The translations under genes and the position numbers were made by a program. Shown in pieces: positions 24,306 to 36,941 of a DNA stretch of 64,000 bases. The stretch's first letter is position 1. Each line of letters starts with the position of its first letter. This stretch comes from Uranotaenia lowii (taxonomy: Eukaryota; Arthropoda; Insecta; Diptera; Culicidae). The notes under the pieces are model-generated. The model made no database searches and was not told the DNA's origin. It was given only the letters and a program-made list of their open reading frames with translations. The stretch spans positions 125,302,714 to 125,366,713 of the forward strand of contig NC_073691.1 of NCBI RefSeq assembly GCF_029784155.1, given 5' to 3'.

Positions 24306-24700
24306 CATACAAAATCAACATAAAACTATTTTCATCCGATTTTCATGAAAAACATTAAGTTTGTTAAAAAAATTTTAATTACATTAAATTTAAATAAATT
24401 TCAACATAATTCAAAAGCCAACTTGTTTTCCTGGCATCAGAGCTTCTAGATTGGTTTGAGTCTTGTGAGTAAAGCCACAATAGGAGGGATCTTCAATACA
24501 ATAAATAACCTCTTTTCATAGCGGGAGGAGTTTTTGAATACAGGCAAAGTTGCACATAATCAAAAAGTGTGCCAGACTTTATGAAATTCTGAGACATTGA
24601 TTTTATTAATAACATGGATTTTTTTTATAAATTACAACACTTTACCATGCTTGTGGGATTCGTGTTTGCTAAATAACATGTATGTTACATTTATTGAATA
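24306..24700. repeat. Helitron-like segment right of the LINE
   Basis: Continues the block left of the LINE. Words at 24400-24530 (TTCAACATAATTCAAAAGCC, AGCTTCTAGATTGGTTT, AGGAGGGATCTTCAATACAA) recur with changes at 24795-24940. The end GTATGTTACATTTATTGAATA also recurs at 24968-24988, so two related copies are nested here. Confidence 0.55.
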
Positions 24701-26200
24701 CTAGCTGACCTGGTGTGCTTTGCTACCCCTTGCATGGAAAAATTAGGTGCCTTAAAATTATTATAATTTATATATAGGTACTTTCTTTTAAATTAAATAT
24801 CAACATAATTTAAAGCGAACTACTTTTCATCGCATCTCAGCTTCTAGATGGTTTTGAGTCTAAAATTAACTTTATAGTTTGAAGGTTGAAGGAGCTACAC
24901 TTAAGAAAAAATAGGAGGGATCTATAATACAATAACACTAAGAAACTACATGCTTGTTAATAATATGTATGTTACATTTATTGAATATGAGTGTCTTCTT
25001 TTATTAAAATGGAAGCGTCTATCAATACAATATATTATTCAATTTGGTTAAAACTTGTTTGTAAATTCAATAGATCGTCTCATTAAGTCAAAACGCTTAC
25101 GTTTATCAATTTTCAACAACAATCTTCGAGGATTATTAAAATTTTATCAAATTTTTTCATTAATTTTGAATAAAAGCTCCCTCTCCTTTTTTTGGATTCG
25201 GAGGGGTTTGAAACTGTTAGAAAATTCATTCTTGATCTCGAAAAGCAAACACACAAAATTTCACGTTGATCGGTTCAGAAGTTTCCGAAAATTGTTCAAA
25301 TTGTGTAAAATTTCTTCTTATTTTGTATGGAAGTACCTTTTTTAAGGATTCGGAGGGGTTTGAAAGTATTATAGAGACCATTCCCGGTCTAGAAAATGGC
25401 TAGACATCAAATTTAATGTTGATCGGTTCAGTAGTTTACAAAAATTGTTCGAATTGTGTAAAATTTTTGATAATTTTGTATGGGATCCCCCTTTTTTGGA
25501 TTCGGAGGGGTTTGAAAGTATTATATAGACAATTCCCGGTCTCGAAAATGGCTACACATCAAATTTCACGTTGATCGGTTCAGTGGTTTACGAAAGTTGT
25601 TCGATTTGTGTAAAATTTTTGATAATTTTGTATTAAAGCCCCCTATTTTTGGATTCGGAGGGGTTTGAAAGCATTTTGAAAACCATCCCCAGTCTTGGAA
25701 AAAGCTACACACCGAGTTTCACGTTAATCGGTTCAATTGTTTCTATAAATTGTTCGAATTATGTCATATTTTTGATAGTTTTATATGGAAGCCCCCTTCC
25801 TTTAAGTAGAAATCATTTCCAAAAGAATATCATTTCGAAAATAGCTACTCATCAGGTTTCACATTGATCAGTTCAGTAGTTTACAAAAATTGTTCGAATT
25901 GTGGCAAATTTTTGATAATTTTGTATAGGAGCCCCCCCTTTTTTGAATTCGCAGGGGTTTGAAAGTATTATAGAGACCATTTCCGGTCTCGAACATGGCT
26001 AGACATAAAATTTCACGTTGATCGGTTCATTAGTTTCTAAAAATGTTCGAATTGTACTATATTTTTCTTAATTTTGTATTGAAACCTTTCCTTTCTTAAC
26101 TTGGAGGAGTTTGAAAGTATTATAGAAACCATTTTAGGTCTAAAAAACGGCTACACACTAAATTTCGCGTTTCTGTTGAGTTACGTTGCAAAAAAAGTAA
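24701..26200 (-). mobile_element. Non-autonomous Helitron-like element with internal minisatellite
   Basis: On the minus strand the sequence ends CACACCAGGTCAGCTAG, next to T. CTAG fits the Helitron 3' CTRR rule, and the end is nearly the same as that of the Helitron ending at 29596. No coding frame is present. The 5' end was not located; 26200 is approximate. Confidence 0.6.
25040..26180. repeat. Minisatellite, about 152-bp unit, seven to eight copies
   Basis: The block GGATTCGGAGGGGTTTGAAA recurs at about 25194, 25347, 25499 and 25651, with weaker forms near 25945 and 26100. Spacing is about 152 bp. Each unit also contains TTTCACGTTGATCGGTTCAG and AATTTTGTATGG. Units diverge by point changes, so the array is not recent. 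Confidence 0.85.
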
Positions 26201-26625
26201 GTAGTTGTGACATATTCTTATGTTAAAGAGTGTATTCGAAAAAAAAGGAAACCCTTTGTTTTGTAAATAACTTTTGAATGCCTCGATGGAAAGTGATGAA
26301 ACTCTCAGAAAAACTACCTAGTAATGTAATGTTTACATATGCAAATTTTTTTGACGATATGTTCTGCGATTTTTTGAGACATTGTCTAATAAAGAAACTA
26401 ATTTACCAAAATTTTTATCCTGAAACATCAAGGGAAGTCCCAGTGAGATACCCTGAAACAGCTGAAATCAACTATTCGAACAAAGTTCTGATGGTAAATC
26501 GTAAAAAAAACATAGAGGATTTAAAAGTGAGCTTAAATTGGAATAAAAATGCAGATGGTTGATTTCGTGAAATTATGGAATGTCAATGGTTTATTTATTT
26601 TATTTTATTTACATAGTATTCCGTC

Positions 26626-26777
26626 TTACGACATAACTTGACGAACATAATTCCTAAAATTCACTCGGTCCATGGCAACCGTTCTCCAATTTCTCGGGCA
26701 CCCCACGTTCGCCAGATCACGCTCCACTTGGTCTAACCACCTCGCTCGTTGCGCCCCCGCTCGTCTTGTTCCTACCG
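26626..26777 (-). pseudogene. RTE-like LINE, C-terminal end of the ORF
   Basis: This is the 3' part of the frame interrupted by the hAT-like element. It reads TRRAGAQRARWLDQVERDL and ends NFRNYVRQVMS at a stop, about 30 bp before the AT-rich tail. Confidence 0.85.
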
Positions 26778-26920
26778 TAAGGTTGCCAGAATTTTTTTCA
26801 CTACCATCCGGGCCTAGCAATTCCAAGCATTTTTTCAAAAAAACCTGGCAAAATCCGGGCATGGATTTCAATTTTTCAAATCCAAAAACCGGGCAAAAAC
26901 CGGGCAAAATTTAGGTGTTA

Positions 26921-29596
26921 TCTATATATATATAAATGAATGTTTGTCTGTCTGTCTGTTCCCTATAGACTCGGTTACTACTGAACCGATCATCGTCAAA
27001 ATTGGCATCTGAGGGTTTTTGAGGCCGGGGATGGTTTCTGTAATAGTCAAAACTCCATCCGATCTAAGGGAGGGGGGGCTTCCATACAAAATTAGTAGTT
27101 TTTCGAAACCAATTAAAGTCATGACATCCATTTTCTCGAGATTTTTTCTTCCTTTGGGCGGTTTGTTTTTCGTCTCCAAGGTCGAGGCGTCGCGAGCCAA
27201 CGTCGCAAAAGGATAGTAACCATGGCATAGCATACTGATCGGTGGGAATATTTTGGCGCGTATTTCTCAACCAAGCATATTTTCAATGCAAGGGGTGGCG
27301 ATATGAAGCCTTGATGTGATTTTTTTCTACCTGATTCCTAGCTTATTTGTACAGCACATGGTTATGAATGACGCCTAGATGTGACCCAGATTGACATTTT
27401 GCCGATCGAATATTAAAAATAGGTATACATTTTTCATCTAAATCAATCTGAAATTGAAAAGTCATGGCATCCATTTTTAGAGATTTTCTTTTCTTTGAGG
27501 GGTTTGTTTTTCGTCTCTTTGGTCGAGCAAACGTCGTCGCAAGTGGATAGTAACCAACAAAACATTGATCGCTGGAAAAATTTAACAATCAGGCGCCTGT
27601 TTTTCAACCAAGTACATTCTTATATTTCTTATGCACGTGGGGGCGAAATGCAACCTAGATGTGTTTTTTCTTGCTTAATTGTACACAGCACGTGGAAATA
27701 AATGACGCCTAGATGTGTCACGGATTGGTATTTTATCAATCGAATCAAACCCAATTGAAAGATTTGCAAGAATACTTCCATATTTAGTCCGTGTTAATGT
27801 AGGTAGAATTTGTTGTCTAAAAAACATAAATTTAGTTCTGATGCTAATGAAATAATGGTATGACACTTTGCGGACAATTGAAAAAAAAAATACAGAAAGT
27901 AAAGAATTTACTTACAATTTTTCAAACCTTTTCGCCTACAAGGTTATTTTTGAATCATATTGATAACAGAAATATGCATAAGATGTTTTCTACAGAGGTA
28001 GATCGGAACCATTTTGTTGAACATGTAAAAATGTCTGAAGTTTTATCAAGCGCCATTTAAATTTAAAGAAGATAAAAAAAAAACCGATCCGACACATGAA
28101 CTGATCAAGAGCTTTTTCTTTAAATTAGATAAGACAGGACTGACGTGTGCATAAGTGAAAGGTGTCAGTGAAATAAATATATTTTTTCTGACCAAAAGTG
28201 AGGGAATTCATTTTCCGAAAGAACTTTCATTCAAGGAACACTAAAGCATGTTCAAACGTTCAACTTTTATCTGTTACAAAAAAAATAAAAAATAATGATT
28301 ACTTCTAGAAATTGTTACTTCGGCCCAAATACACAACTGAAACGAATTTAGAAATGAAAATGGGAGCTTTTTATTTTAAATAATTCTGAAAAAACATCGT
28401 ATTTTTTGCTTACAGGCCAATTCAAGTACGTACTTAACATGAAACATGCTTTTGTGTTTCATGGCTGCATAAAGAGACTTTTGATCCGCTTCTTATTTGG
28501 AAAGTGAGACTTTAGAACAAGGGGAAACGTCAAACTTTTAAGAAATTCACCTTAAAAATGATTCAATATGTTGGAAAGACCAGAAGGGATATTCCGAATG
28601 TTGAAACTGAAGCCAATATTCAAAATTCTTAAATGTCTTTGTTAATAAATGTCATTTGCTTTGAACAGCATTCGTTAAAAGTGGAGTAACAAACATAAAT
28701 TTATACTGCTGGAATACTGCAGGTATATCAATGACACTTGATAAAACAGAAACAAACAGAAATACGCATTAAATCCATTTTAAAGCCGCATCTGAAGGCA
28801 TCTAAAAATAAGCTTTGCATTTACTCTTGCCCCAAAATACGAGACAAATGTAAACTTAGAAATTTGTTTTTGCCAACATTTTTGAATATTTGACTTCTTT
28901 TCTGAGCAAGGAAAAGCCCGCGGGAGTTGAACTGCTTTCAAGTTCATACTCCCGTAGGCATAAAACCTCTTCTTCATACTTTATTTTTTGTTTTTTTTTT
29001 TACATATTTTTTTTCATGCACTGGGTTCACAAAGGTATTTAATTAATATGTGCACTCATTCACAATATTTATAAGTTCATCAGTTTTTTTTTCTTTCAAT
29101 TAGAAATTTATGTAAACTCGAGCCGGGTAAATCAGCCTACCTTCTTCAAGCAGCGGGGGACAAAATTGGAAAAGATGGGGGAGCTCGCATTTAAGTTTAA
29201 TATGAAGAGCTTTTCAAAGATATACGTACGGATATTTGGCATAACTCAAAACAGATGTGACAAATGTTTTTATGGAAGTTCGTAACTTCCCGCTTTGGGA
29301 AAAAGGTGGAAAATCCATAAATTTTCACATTATTTAAGTCATTATAATAGCTTTAAAAACAGAGTACAAATTTCAGATTATGATAACAAAATTAGAGATC
29401 AAGTTTCAGTAAACATTATATACCATCTTTGAATTGCAATTTGGAACTCCAGCTGCAGCTCTCATTTCAAAGTTGTTGATTCTGAACTGTGATGAGGTTT
29501 GATTTAAAAAATGCTTACAAAAATCTAAATTTGAATAAATTTTTACAAATAACATTTATTTTTGGAAGGTGTAGTAAAGCACACCGGGTCAGCTAG
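26921..29596 (+). mobile_element. Helitron (non-autonomous), about 2.7 kb, inside the hAT-like element
   Basis: It begins TCTATATATATATAAATGAA after an A and ends CACACCGGGTCAGCTAG before a T, as Helitrons insert between A and T without target duplication. A short hairpin GGTGT/ACACC lies about ten bases before CTAG. The 5' end reads GTCTGTCTGTCTGTTCCC. No Rep/helicase frame was found. An imperfect tandem duplication of about 350 bp (27115-27380 and 27465-27715) lies inside. Confidence 0.75.
27115..27715. repeat. Two diverged tandem copies, about 350 bp, inside the Helitron
   Basis: Both copies share GGTTTGTTTTTCGTCTC, GGATAGTAACCA, a TTTCTCAACC/TTTTTCAACC word and ATGACGCCTAGATGTG. Confidence 0.65.
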
Positions 29597-29955
29597 TTAT
29601 ATATAAAAGCAAAGAAAAAATGCAAAAAAAAATCTAAATTAATATTTTATTAATGTAATTGCAGACTTCCAACAACTTTTTGGAACACTTAAATATTTAA
29701 AGCTTAATAAAAGTAAATCAGCGAAATTATTTGAAACAACCGTTGAACATTTCCATACCGATAATCGATTTTGCTGAAACGCACTCAAAAACTTTGATTT
29801 TTTTTTTGGTTTCTTTGTGAAGATTGTTAAAAATCCGGGCAATATCCGGACTTTTTTCACGATATCCGGGCAACCGGGCCGGACCGGACTTTCTCGAAAT
29901 TTTGCATCAAATATCCGGGCAAACCCGGATAAAACCGGGCAATCTGGCAAGCTTA

Positions 29956-31185
29956 TCCTACCGGATTCGTAGCGAACACCTGTTTTGCAGGACAGTCGTC
30001 CGGCATTCTCGCAACATGTCCAGCCCAGCGTATCCGGCCAGCCTTCACCACCTTCTGGATACTGGGTTCGCCGTAGAGTCGCGCGAGCTCGTGGTTCATC
30101 CTTCGCCTCCACACTCCGTTCTCCTGTACGCCGCAAAAGATGGTTCTTAACACTCGTCGCTCGAATACTCCGAGTGTACGTAGGTCCTCCTCGAGCAATA
30201 TCCATGTCTCGTGCCCGTATAGAACAACCGGTCTAATAAGCGTCATATACAGGTTACACTTTGTGCGAGGGCTAAGTCTTCTCGACCGCAGTTGCTTGTG
30301 GAGTCCATAGTAGGCACGACTTCCGCTGATAATTCGCCTCCGGATCTCACGGCTGGTGTCATTGTCTGCGGTCACCAGTGAGCCGAGATAGACAAAGTCT
30401 TCGACTATCTCCAGCTCGTCGCCGTCGATCGTGACCTTGTTATTACTGGACAAGCGGGTTCGGTCGGTCTCGGATCCGCAGGCCAGCATGTACTTCGTCT
30501 TGGACGTATTAATCATCAACCCAATCCTTCCTGCTTCGCGTTTCAGTTTGCGGTAGATCTCCTCCACCGCCACAGATGATCTGCCGACTATATCAATGTC
30601 ATCGGCAAAGCAGATAAGTTGACTGGATCTGTTGAAAATCGTGCCCCGCATTTCGCCCACCGCTCGTCGAATAACACCTTCTAGCGCCACGTTGAACATC
30701 ATGCAGGATAGACCATCACCTTGTCGAAGCCCCCTGCGCGATTCGAATGAACTCGACAATTCACCCGAAATCCGCACACAGCACTGCGTTCCATCCATCG
30801 TCGCCTTGATCAGTCTGATCAGCTTCCCGGAAAAGCCGTTCTCGTCCATGATTTTCCATAGCTCGTTACGGTCGATCGTGTCGTATGCGGCTTTGAAGTC
30901 GATGAATAGATGATGCGTAGGGACTTGGTGTTCACGGCATTTTTGGAGGATTTGCCGCAATGTGAATATCTGGTCCGTCGTAGACCGTCCCTCCATGAAG
31001 CCGGCCTGATGACTTCCCACGAATCTGTTTGCTTGTGGCGTTAGGCGGCGGAGTAGGATTCGGGACAGCACTTTGTAGGCGGCATTGAGGACAGTGATCG
31101 CTCGGTAGTTCTCACAGTCCAATTTGTCGCCCTTCTTGTAGATGGGGCATATTACCCCCTCCTTCCACTCCTCCGGTAGCTGTTC
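29956..31185 (-). pseudogene. RTE-like reverse transcriptase, main part
   Basis: An open frame without stops contains ENYRAITVLNAAYKVLSRIL, FIDFKAAYDTIDR, RRGLRQGDGLSCMMFNVALE and CFADDIDIVGR (motif C with ADD). These are followed by a thumb-like region with KTKYMLACG and a C-terminal region with WAGHVARMPDD. The frame stops at the hAT-like insertion after FATNPVG and resumes at 26777 as TRRAGAQRARWLDQVERDL. The N-terminal endonuclease is missing because of 5' truncation. The family is RTE-like by overall pattern; exact clade would need a tree. Confidence 0.85.
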
Positions 31186-31200
31186 AATGTCAATGGTTTA

Positions 31201-33500
31201 ATCAAGGGCAATTCTAAACTGTTGATTGTGCTAAAAGTGCTAAAAAAGTGTCATTTTTTCTGTCTAATTCGTTCAGCTGACTAATAAACAGGTCTGACTT
31301 TATTTCTTCTAGAGAAAGCTTCCCACCAGTAAAACACACAAAAAACGGTGGTTAAATCGTGCGCAAAATATTTGGATCGCTGGCTAGGAGATATTTTTAA
31401 AAATTTCGGATTGGACTGTAAAACGAACTTTTAAGCGGGCAGCTGGCAGATTTATTGACAGAATTTTTTCGTTTGCAAGTCTCGTTTGGATGATCCGGAG
31501 ATAAACAGGAGGAAAAAAAATGAAAAATTTGGTGTCTAGTTTTTGAGGAGGCTGACCATCTGTAGGAGCTGCAAGTCAGACAATGTTATATAACTCTAAA
31601 TTTCATCATTTTTCATCCATGCATTCAAGAGTTATTCAAAAAACAAATTCAAATCCTTATACGAAAAAAAAGTTTCAATTTTTTTTTCAAAACTGACACC
31701 TTTAATTGAAAAATGAATGCAAAATGCACCAAACAATCCAAACCAAACAAAGTTAAATAATTTGAAGAAATCGCATCCCAGAGATGTTTGAAAAAGTTGT
31801 TCTTTGATACTTTGTTAGAACATTTCATAAAACTGCTTATTGGCCGAACTGAAATTTTTCCAGATCTCACTAGTTTTTTTTAAGGAATTATTACCCAAAT
31901 TGCTGTTACCAATTTTAATTTTGGAAAAAAAATTTACAAGTGATAAATTCAAAAAGGTTGAAATTCACCACTTTCTCAAGGTTCACTTTTCGATTCTTAG
32001 ACACTTTTGTTTTCGTTGACTGTAGCAGTTGCTAGTTTTCCTGTCGTCCATAAGTTATCTAAGATAAGTAGTTATTCAATCAATCTTTTCAATCCGTGAA
32101 CATTTAAATTGGTTTTAAAACGTGTCGTCTATTTAAGGTTAATTTATTAAACGAAATATATTAGTTCAATAAAAATAGTTTTAGTTGGGGTCGGATGTAC
32201 GTGTCTTTGAAGCACTCAAATCCCCAAGATGTTTTTTGCTCTCAAAGTGGACTGTATTGTTAAAAAATTACAAAGTTAATTATTTCAAAACGAACCGACA
32301 GATATTTACGTCTTTTAAGTAACATGATATGAGTTTATGTTCGTAAACTATCCACCACGTTGTTTAATTGATGATGATCAGTCCGCCAAAAGCATCAACA
32401 TAACAAAGCGTCTTCGTCACTTGACTTCGGTGGAGTAGGACTATGCGTCAAAAACTGATGTTTTGATGATTTTCTCCCATGTTTTAGTGCGCCTGTGGCC
32501 GCAACCGGGTGTCTGAAATAATAAATATGGGACCGACGTGGTATCTATCGAAAAAAAATAAAAAATAAATAAAACGCTCGCCTCGGCCAGTTTGAAGGAA
32601 GTGACATTTGAGAAGATGCTGTCTCAAGAGTTGATGTGTTATATCCACTATTTTCTTAGCCCAGATTTTTAACAGTTTTATTTTTGATGAAATTCACATG
32701 TCGATACCATTGGGAAATCTGTTAATGGATGATGATGTCGATTGGATGAATACGCACCGTTTGGCATAGAAAAAACAGTTTTTTTAAATAACGTTTATAA
32801 TATGAATAAATGTTTAAAATAAAAAAAAGTATATATCTTTCGGTTCCTCGGACCTACTTTTTTGGATATATTCTAGCTTTCTTATTCAGAAGAAATATTC
32901 TCACGATATGAATATGTAACTAAGAAGTTTCTATTGGTTTTTATTTAAGCGTCATTTGAGTCACTAAATCTTTAAAAAAAACTTATAAAAAATCATTCAA
33001 TAGATTTAATATAATCGATGATTTATTTAATGTACATATTAGTTTTGTTTCTCATCGAAAACTTTAAACAAAATATCTACCTAAAACTTGAAGACATACT
33101 TTTTTTTTGTTGTTCATCTCATATCCCATAATAATGCTGCTAAAACGAACTCAGCCACCTGGATATGGCGTGCTGTTTGAAGTATTTATTATTGTTTTTA
33201 TTGCCATTGTTAGTGTTATTGCGTGTCATTATAACGAGGGGTGGACAACCAATTATCGGACCGAAGTATCTATCTATGTATGGTATGAGATATCATAATT
33301 TTAATGAGGTGTCTTCGTTACTTAACTGTGCTTTTCGGAAAGCCGTTGTAAAATGGTTTTATCTCTAGATTGAACAATTTAAACTTCAACACGTTTTCTA
33401 AGCTAATGATGGTGTTTTCAAAAAAAAAAACTCTTCTGTGATTATCTTGAAGAATCTTGGCATGCTTTTTATACAAGCAACGATTTCAAAACTTGAAAAC
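31201..33500. other. Unassigned AT-rich stretch
   Basis: No coding frame, splice-bounded exon or repeat shared with the rest of the window was recognised. Short open frames here have no codon structure I trust. Confidence 0.4.
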
Positions 33501-33503
33501 TTG

Positions 33504-33624
33504 GTCCGAGTCAAGATTCTTGTCGACAGTTTGGCTCTCGGCTGCTAGGCTTCGCCGCCACGAGCTTCTGGGTCTACCTCTCCTACGATGTCCTCTGAAT
33601 TCTCGATTTCTAGTGACCTTTGAC
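33504..33624 (-). pseudogene. Relic of an RTE-type LINE C-terminus
   Basis: On the minus strand this matches, with internal deletion, the last part of the LINE ORF at 52568-55531. The shared parts are AGACCCAGAAGCTCGTGGCG, GGCGAAGCCTAGC and CTGTCGACAAGAATCTTGAC. A second fragment at about 34225-34260 matches the ELHRRCHQK-coding stretch of the same family. Both are decayed. Confidence 0.65.
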
Positions 33625-34531
33625 ACACCTATGTAACTTATCGATAATTCTTTCTATACGCCCAGTGCTGCTCCCTTCTGAGAAGAGGGATCATAACAGG
33701 CGACTAAAATAGCTTGTACACCCTCCATGGGGGTCAATGGTTTGAGTATTCAACAACGTCAACGTCAAATAACATACAAAATTATCAAAGCAACCGTTGT
33801 TCGTATACGCACTGTTGGTATCAATTTTAACATGCTTGTTTTTATAAGCGAAAAGATTCCCAATTGAGCATTCAATAGATGATTTTCTTCTCGAACAGAG
33901 TACAATAAGAAAAGCTAAGTTTCGGTTTAATTAAAATTCAAATCAAGTGTTTTTCGGATGGCAATATAAGGTTAATAATTCGTCCAAAAGATCAAACATA
34001 ATATATTATCACCATTTCAAGTATTGTAGATGGCTCTGCAGTACTTATTTTCAACAGATATACTTTTAAAGCTGATTTGTTTTTTCCAAGACACACATTG
34101 GTTACCATGGTTAGATGCATGAATCTTGTTGCCGGAACCCTTAAGATGGCGTTGCGAACATCGAAAGTCCGTATAGAAGAATTAATGTTCGCGGCAAAGC
34201 CCACTTCTTCATCTTGAAGTGACGGTATCTTTGCCTTTGATGACACCGGCGATGAAACTCTTCCGCAAAGAAAAAAACACGGGTGCCATAGCAGTTCAAA
34301 CAGACGAGGAGAACGAATGAATGCTGCGTTGGAAAAGAATTTCAATCATCGGTCGTAAATAGGCTGAACATTTTCGCTTGCCGATTCTTCTGTGACATTT
34401 TTTTCCAAAGCATTCGCTTGGAGTCATTTAGCCCACTCGTCTGAAAGGATCAATTGATCTAGTGTGCTGAAAATGCTATTCGTTCACTCACTGAGTGGTG
34501 TCGTGTGTGTTTTTTCCAATGCACTCGGGGA

Positions 34532-35493
34532 CCCAGTAAGCGAGTCCTCTCAGAAATCGTCAGAGCATGCAAAAAATTGAGAGTTGAGTCACCGAACTTA
34601 GAATAAAACGTTTATTTTCGGCGACACTATATTCTCATTCGGTTTGTCCTGCCGAGATACCTAGAGGCAACGAATACAAATGCGTACATGCGAAATCAGT
34701 TTGAATCGTACACTCGTACGGTGTGCTCGCATTTTGTCCCTGTGTCCCGTGTATGCATTAAATCGTAGCCGTCGACTTCTCAGGCAGGCAAATACGCGTC
34801 TCGAAGGGAAACATACGATTCGGATTATGTTCGTGTGTTTCTCTGGAGGGCGTGTCTTAGACGATTTCTGGCACTCGCCCAAGGCACGCGTATGGTGTGT
34901 TCCTCTCTGCCGATTAGATGATGCAAAATCGCTAGAGAGATCGATACGATCCTTCTGTCGATTTGAGTTACCTTTCTGCCGATTCATGTTTACCGGGGAA
35001 TGGCTTATTCCCAGTAAGCGCGTCCTCTCAGAAATCGACAGAGCATGCAAAAAATTGAGAGTTGAGTCACCGAACTTAGAATAAAACGGTTAATTTCGAC
35101 AACACTCCGAGAACGCAAATATTCTCATTCTGTTTGCCCTACCGAGATACCTAGAGGCAACGAATACGAATGCGTAAATGCGTAATCAGTTTGAATCGTA
35201 CACTCGTACGGTGTGCTCGCACTTTATCCCCGTTTTTTTTTATAAGCGTGCTTCCAATCGTAGCAGTAGACTTCTCAGGCAGGCAAACACGTGTCTCGAG
35301 GGGAAACATACGATTCGGATTGTGTTCGTGTGTTTCTCTGGAGGGCGTGTCTTAGATTATTTCGTGACACTAACCCAAGGCACGCGTATGGTGTGTTCCT
35401 CTCTGCCGATTAGATGATGCAAAATCGTTAGAGAGATCGATACGATCCCTCTGTCGATTTGAGTTACCTCTCTGTCGATTCATGTTTACTGGG
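34532..35493. repeat. Tandem duplication, 478-bp period, two copies
   Basis: Copy 1 starts at 34532 and copy 2 at 35010, both with CCCAGTAAGCG. Each ends in CATGTTTAC(C/T)GGG. The shared blocks include GCATGCAAAAAATTGAGAGT, CCGAACTTAGAATAAAACG and GTACACTCGTACGGTGTGCT. The copies differ by scattered substitutions and small indels. No coding frame is supported. A solo-LTR origin is possible (AATAAA is present), but TG...CA ends were not proven. Confidence 0.8.
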
Positions 35494-35664
35494 TTCGCGC
35501 AGTGAGAGACTTATTTGTTTTCGTCGATTCTTTTGACACTCACCATTATTACCCGAAATGAGTTCTTTGTCTTATTAAAATCTCCATATCAGAGCGAAAA
35601 TCATCGGCCCGTTCGTACAAATCAAGCCTTCGAGTATTCGAGATGTGTCATATAACCAACACCG

Positions 35665-36941
35665 ACCTACCTACCTACCTAAGGGTCCAGCGCCGATTGA
35701 CCGGCGCATAGGGCTGAGATAAAAGATGTCCACTGCTGGCGATCCGGAGCCAGCGTCTTCACTTGCTGCCAGCCAAGGTTCTCATCAACTGTGCGGATTT
35801 CGGCGGCTAGACTTCGCCGCCACGAGCTTTTGGGTCTGCCTCTTCTTCGATGCCCATCTGGATTCCAGTCAAGCGCCTCTCTGCAAATCTCGTTTTCATC
35901 TCTTTGCAGCGTGTGCCCAATCCATCTCCACTTACGTTCCCGAATCTCGATTTCTAGCGCCTTTTGATGACACCGGCGATGAAGTTCAACGTTTGAGATC
36001 CAGTTGCCAGGCCACCAAGCGCGGATGATGTTCCGCAGGCAGCGATTCACAAAAACTTGCAGTTTTCGCGTCGTCACCGCATATGTGCACCAAGTTTCAC
36101 ACCCGTACAGCAATACGGATTTAACGTTTGAGTTGAAGATTCGGATCTTAGTTCGTAGAGAGATCTGGCGTGACCGCCAGATGTTTCGGAGACTCGCAAA
36201 CGCAAATCGGGCTTTTCTGATCCGGGTTTCGATGTCCTTCTTGGTACCACCATCAGGCGTAATTTGGCTACCAAGATACTGGAAGCACTCCACTGTCTCA
36301 ACCTGTTGTCCAGCTACCACGAAATTGGAACAATTTTCTGTATTGATTTCCATCGACTTGGTCTTCCCGACATTGATTTTGAGAACTGCTGCCTTGGAGC
36401 TTTCGGTGAGGTCGTCGAGTTTGCTCTGCATGTCTTGTTGTGTTTGGGCGAGCAAAACAATATCGTCTGCCAGGTCAAGATCGTTCAGTTGCTCAATTGA
36501 TGAAGAATTCCATGGCAATCCTCGGTTTGGTCTACAGTCAATCGATCCAGTCAAGATCTCATCCATTACGATGAGAAAAAGCAGCGGTGACAAAATACAT
36601 CCTTGTCTCACTCCAGCAGTTACCGGGATTGGTTCGGACAAGACACCGTCGTGCAAGACCTTGCACGAAAATGCCTCGTACTGTGCTTCGATGAGATGGA
36701 CTAGTTTCTCTGGGACCCCTCGTCGTCTAAGAGCAGCCCAGATGTTTTCGTGGTTCAGTCGGTCAAATGCTTTTTCGAAATCAACGAACACCAGCAGAAG
36801 AGAGTCCTGGATTTCGTTGATTTGTTCCAGTGTTATTCGTAGCGTTGTGATGTGGTCCAAACATGATCGTCCGGATCGGAATCCAGCTTGTTGCCGTCGG
36901 AGTGTAGCGTCGATTTTCTCCTGGATCCTGTTCACCTGGAT
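35665..36941 (-). mobile_element. RTE-type LINE, 5'-truncated copy
   Basis: A 9-bp target duplication, CCAACACCG on the + strand, lies at 35656-35664 and 36942-36950. The 3' end on the minus strand is a TAGG tandem tail. The copy starts in the RT domain at NRIQEKIDATLRRQQ. Confidence 0.88.
35679..36933 (-). pseudogene. RTE-type reverse transcriptase fragment, no internal stop
   Basis: The frame is closely related to the C-terminal 40% of the ORF at 52568-55531. It keeps FVDFEKAFDRLNHENIW, GVRQGCILSPLLFLIVMDE and LDLADDIVLLAQTQ (motif C ADD). The C-terminal region has FQYLGSQITPDGG, WRWIGHTLQRDENE and RGRPKSSWRRSLAAEIR. The endonuclease is absent through 5' truncation. The open frame runs on into unrelated flank up to 37127, which is chance. 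With no stops, insertion is fairly recent. Confidence 0.88.

Larger units (their letters stand above)
26778..29955. mobile_element. hAT-like non-autonomous element with 8-bp target duplication
   Basis: The 8-bp duplication TCCTACCG flanks it at 26770-26777 and 29956-29963. The ends are inverted repeats TAAGGTTGCCAGA (left) and TAAGCTTGCCAGA (right, complement). Clustered CCGGGC and CCGGGCAA words occur near both ends. An 8-bp duplication fits the hAT superfamily. Without the inner Helitron it is about 502 bp and has no coding frame. Confidence 0.82.
26594..31185 (-). mobile_element. RTE-like LINE, 5'-truncated, holding a hAT-like insertion
   Basis: The 15-bp target duplication AATGTCAATGGTTTA lies at 26579-26593 and 31186-31200. 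On the minus strand the element starts within the RT domain (EEWKEGVICPIYKKGDK) and ends in an AAATA-type short repeat tail. It is interrupted by 26778-29955. Truncation at the 5' end is usual for target-primed insertion. Confidence 0.88.

Noticed and set aside
33107..33298. Hydrophobic 63-aa frame
   Set aside because: Looks membrane-like but overlaps another frame of similar quality in AT-rich DNA; no gene context.
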